A DNA stretch of 11,434 nt. Source: Euperipatoides rowelli (lineage: Eukaryota > Onychophora > Udeonychophora > Euonychophora > Peripatopsidae). Under the pieces are notes generated by a model. The model had not been told where the DNA came from. It was given only the letters and a program-made list of their open reading frames with translations, and ran no database searches. Below are positions 9,029-11,434 of the stretch, piece after piece. The stretch is taken from the NCBI GenBank assembly GCA_003024985.2, contig PXIH01S0003065.1, one strand, 5' to 3'. Each line of letters starts with the position of its first letter. Position 1 is the stretch's first letter. The translations under genes were made by a program, and so were the position numbers.

Positions 9029-9194
9029 TTCCAATTGGAATACAATCAAATCCTTGCTCATATTCTTCCTTGGTGGCTCTTTCTATCACTTCACCATAGA
9101 ATGGACCTCGTTGATAATGAGGTAAGCGAAAACCTGGTTTGCAACGGCACATATAACCACCACGTCGAAAACCCCAACCATGCAATGGCTCACA
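9029..9194 (-). CDS. Internal exon, EGF-like module of a GPR158/Smog-like orphan class C GPCR
   Basis: This exon encodes 55 residues plus one base, from CEPLHGWGFRRGGYMCRCKP to FDCIPIG. The G-[WF]-G-F-x-x-G-G-Y-x-C-x-C-x-x-G-F pattern is that of the EGF-like (cysteine-rich) segment of GPR158-family ectodomains. Cysteines sit at fragment residues 1, 16, 18 and 51. The acceptor is a T-rich tract ending in CAAG (AG at 9196-9195), phase 0; the donor is GTAAGT at 9028-9023, phase 1, which matches the phase-1 acceptor of the Cache exon at 7073. Joining the two gives an Arg codon and an open frame. No start or signal peptide is seen, so more upstream exons are expected beyond the window. Known of the family: in human GPR158 the EGF-like segment follows the Cache domain and leads to the membrane; here it precedes a Cache exon. 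The family call is from motif memory, not a search. Confidence 0.85.
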
Positions 9195-9670
9195 CTTGAA
9201 AAATAAATATGACAAAATGTTAATTTATTATGAAAGTTTTAATTTAAAGTATTTAATTTCAAATGTTATGTTCTAAGGTTTGATTGAATGTTGTCAGAGG
9301 TCCAACATAACGCTTAAGTCACAGCATCCAGATCATTATGTCTGACAATGTACACTGACAGCTACAGTATGAATTCTATTAGAAGTGAATTATTTGTCAA
9401 TTTAGAGAGATTTGAAACTATAGCTATATAGCTTATTAATCAATTATATGCAATTTAGATTCTGTGACTAAATTATGTTAGACTTACTGTAGGTCTAAAA
9501 AAAATAACCCCTTGCTATTTACTCTAAAAAATATACAAGAATTAAATAGCAGTAGCTACATAAAAAACATTGTAAGGGTTAAAAAATCATCCTATTTCAA
9601 TCCATAGTTTTCTTTTCACACGATTTCCAAAATTTGGAAATTGGTGAGATTGATATTATTCAAGAATAGG

Positions 9671-10843
9671 ACTGGGGGAGACTGGGGTACAGTGAGAAAC
9701 AGGGCACAGTGGGAAAATATTAATATTTTTTCTCTAAAGGTAGGCTATTTTGAGGAATGGAAAAATGTTTCTGTTGGTAACATGATCATACACAATTGTA
9801 TGTCTTATTGTCTTTGTAACACACAGTTTTACAGGATGAGGAAGTAGTCATGGATTGATTGTTTAGAGGATAATTGGGCAAATTGAAGGTCAATATATAT
9901 TTTAACCCAAATTAGTGTGAAATCTTTTCTATAAAAACTACTTTATGTCACATAAGTTACTAACTTTTGTGTTTATATAACACACTTAAGATAATTAGGC
10001 ATTTACTGGTAAGATTTTTCTTCAATCAGTTGTGGATTGAGATTTTTATAAAATAGCTCTTTGAGGACAGTGGAACAAATTTTAATATGTCACATTGTCC
10101 ACTCTACACTGGCCTTAAAACATAAGTAATTAGCCTATATACAAAATATTATAATCTTCATTACATTTATATATAAGTAGGCTACCTAACATGCATACTG
10201 TATGTTTAAAATCTGAATGTTAACTACAGTATATGAAAAGAATGCCAGAATATTCCGAGTGGATAAAATTCACACAATGCTGAAGACATTGTACCAAAGC
10301 TATCAAAANCAATTAAGCATTATTAGGTATAGTAGGCCCTACACAGAGAAATTTGTATTAGCTCTCTTTTAGTATAAATCTAAGCACTTATGACAAATGT
10401 GGAAGTGTATAATTAAAAAAAACTAATTGAATATATCATGATGTCTTCTTAGTATAAAAGGCATCAAAAGAAAGTTATATCAAACTTTTGATAGGCATAG
10501 GTCTAATGGCTATTAACTGATTTACTGTAGTTATTTTTTACATAAGTGGTTAATACCATATACTTATTCTACTATAGCCAATAATACCCTGCTTTTAAAT
10601 AATGAAATCACTTTTTTTCTATTTTTCTCATGTAGATTTTTAAATATTTTTTTGCAAATAAGGCCTTAAAATTTCATAATTAAAAAAATTTTTTTTTAAA
10701 ACTAAACAATGTTAGGAGATATTGTATGTACCATGTTGTTTTATACTCATAAATTAACTAAGATAATTTTTTTTAATATACAATATGTCCCATTGCATCC
10801 CATGGCCTGTCTAATTGCACCCCATCCAGGGTACAATGGGACA
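9671..10843. mobile_element. Candidate degenerate inverted-repeat element with GGGTACARTGGGACA theme
   Basis: The left part (9671-9726) has GGGGTACAGTGAGA then GGCACAGTGGGA. The reverse complement of 10781-10823 reads GGGGTGCAATTAGACAGGCC then GGATGCAATGGGACATATTG, an aligned but gapped match. A further copy of the theme occurs in reverse at about 10064-10113 (GGCCAGTG...GGACAATGTGACATATT), and a direct one at 10829-10843 (GGGTACAATGGGACA). This looks like an old, rearranged DNA element or a cluster of related fragments. I found no clear target duplication and no transposase, and the borders are approximate. Confidence 0.45.
10786..10843. repeat. Inverted repeat, 15-bp arms around a 28-nt spacer
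   Basis: TGTCCCATTGCATCC (10786-10800) is the reverse complement of GGGTACAATGGGACA (10829-10843) at 13 of 15 positions. The spacer holds a further related word, TTGCACCCC. It forms the right part of the candidate degenerate element. Confidence 0.75.
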
Positions 10844-11245
10844 GCAGGAACAAAAAATTAAAAATATTTTGGGGTTAAAGAAAAATGATGTTTTATTAAT
10901 TATTAGTTCATCTCAACAAGTAATGCCAATTACAGCAGGCTAAAATGAAAAAAATTGTCACTGTCACAATCAGTGAATCAGCCTGACTCACTTCTCGATT
11001 CCCCAGGCCAAAATTAAAAAAAAAAAAAATATCCCCCCCAACATCCTTAAAAAATTAAAATTATTTATGCAATGATGAAATGTTATTATTTCTGGTGACA
11101 TAAATTCTAATTTGGTGAAATAAAATTAAAACCCAGAGCAAGCACACAAGTTGTTAATAAAAGGGAAGAAGTTTTACAAAGCATTATGATATTTTGTTAC
11201 ATGGTTTGGCTTTCAGGAATCACCAATAAAGAAATATAAAGGCTA

Positions 11246-11434
11246 TAATTAAAAAGGTAATTTTCTTTCAATATTTTACTTAATAAATAATTTAATAATC
11301 CAGTAATGGAAGCACAAAAGAATATTAACCCTTTCCACTCCACTGAATTCAGAGAGAATTTGGTTTCTACAACTCCACAATAAAAATGAAAAATCGATTT
11401 AATTAAAAAGGTAATTTTCTTTCAATATTTTACT
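11246..11434. repeat. Perfect 35-bp direct repeat, 154-bp period, cut by the window end
   Basis: TAATTAAAAAGGTAATTTTC and the following 15 bases (to ATTTTACT) occur at 11246-11280 and again, without a mismatch, at 11400-11434, where the window ends. The repeat may continue past the edge, so this is the start of either a tandem array with a 154-bp unit or a simple duplication. Confidence 0.85.

Larger units (their letters stand above)
9195..11434 (-). other. Intron or 5' flanking sequence upstream of the EGF-like exon
   Basis: Upstream of the acceptor at 9195 I found no further exon. In particular I did not see a copy of the DINQC-type short exon that would be expected to precede a phase-0 EGF-like exon. 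The stretch holds the degenerate inverted element (9671-10843), a 35-bp direct repeat at the right edge and one N at 10309. The rest is unremarkable AT-rich sequence. Confidence 0.6.

Noticed and set aside
9641-9847. 68-residue plus-strand open frame
   Set aside because: It overlaps the degenerate repeat, has no recognised motif and is on the opposite strand to the gene.
10968-11010. Possible short minus-strand exon ending in a GTGAGT donor (near 10990)
   Set aside because: There is no acceptable acceptor close upstream, and the translation does not resemble the DINQC-type exon expected before the EGF-like exon.

Overview
This is a eukaryotic, AT-rich, intron-dominated window, almost certainly from an invertebrate and most likely an arthropod. 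The recovered protein resembles arthropod GPR158/Smog-like receptors more than vertebrate ones, from memory of the family. The genome seems to have long introns, many diverged tandem repeats and many mobile-element remnants. Three single N positions (3382, 8425, 10309) mark draft-quality bases.

The only gene I can support lies on the minus strand. Three coding exons, read in transcription order, are 9029-9194 (EGF-like, 166 nt), 6215-7073 (Cache domain, 859 nt) and 1541-1658 (end of the Cache domain, 118 nt). All have GT-AG borders and their phases match (0-1, 1-2, 2-0). Together they give 1143 nt, or 381 codons without a stop. The product is an internal, extracellular piece of an orphan class C G-protein coupled receptor of the GPR158/GPR179 family (Drosophila Smog/CG31760-like). 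The first exon, the rest of the ectodomain, the seven-helix region and the cytoplasmic tail all lie outside the window. The 118-nt exon is too short to stand out as an ORF; it was found by reading the reverse complement for the continuation of the Cache domain.

Layout: 1-1540 is intron downstream of the last visible exon and carries a four-copy minisatellite (685-1147). Intron 1659-6214 holds a 955-bp non-autonomous hAT-like element (2609-3563) with terminal inverted repeats and an exact 8-bp target duplication, a strong hairpin (5069-5113), a CTCF-like motif (5956-5969) and two unexplained, more complex islands. Intron 7074-9028 carries a diverged ~105-bp tandem repeat. From 9195 to 11434 is upstream intron with a degenerate inverted element built on a GGGTACARTGGGACA theme (about 9671-10843) and a perfect 35-bp direct repeat running to the window edge.

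The main points of interest are the EGF-like exon lying before the Cache exon, with phases that make the exon set a symmetrical, duplicable unit, and the intact-looking hAT-type element. I found no RNA gene, CRISPR array, operon or new multi-gene system.
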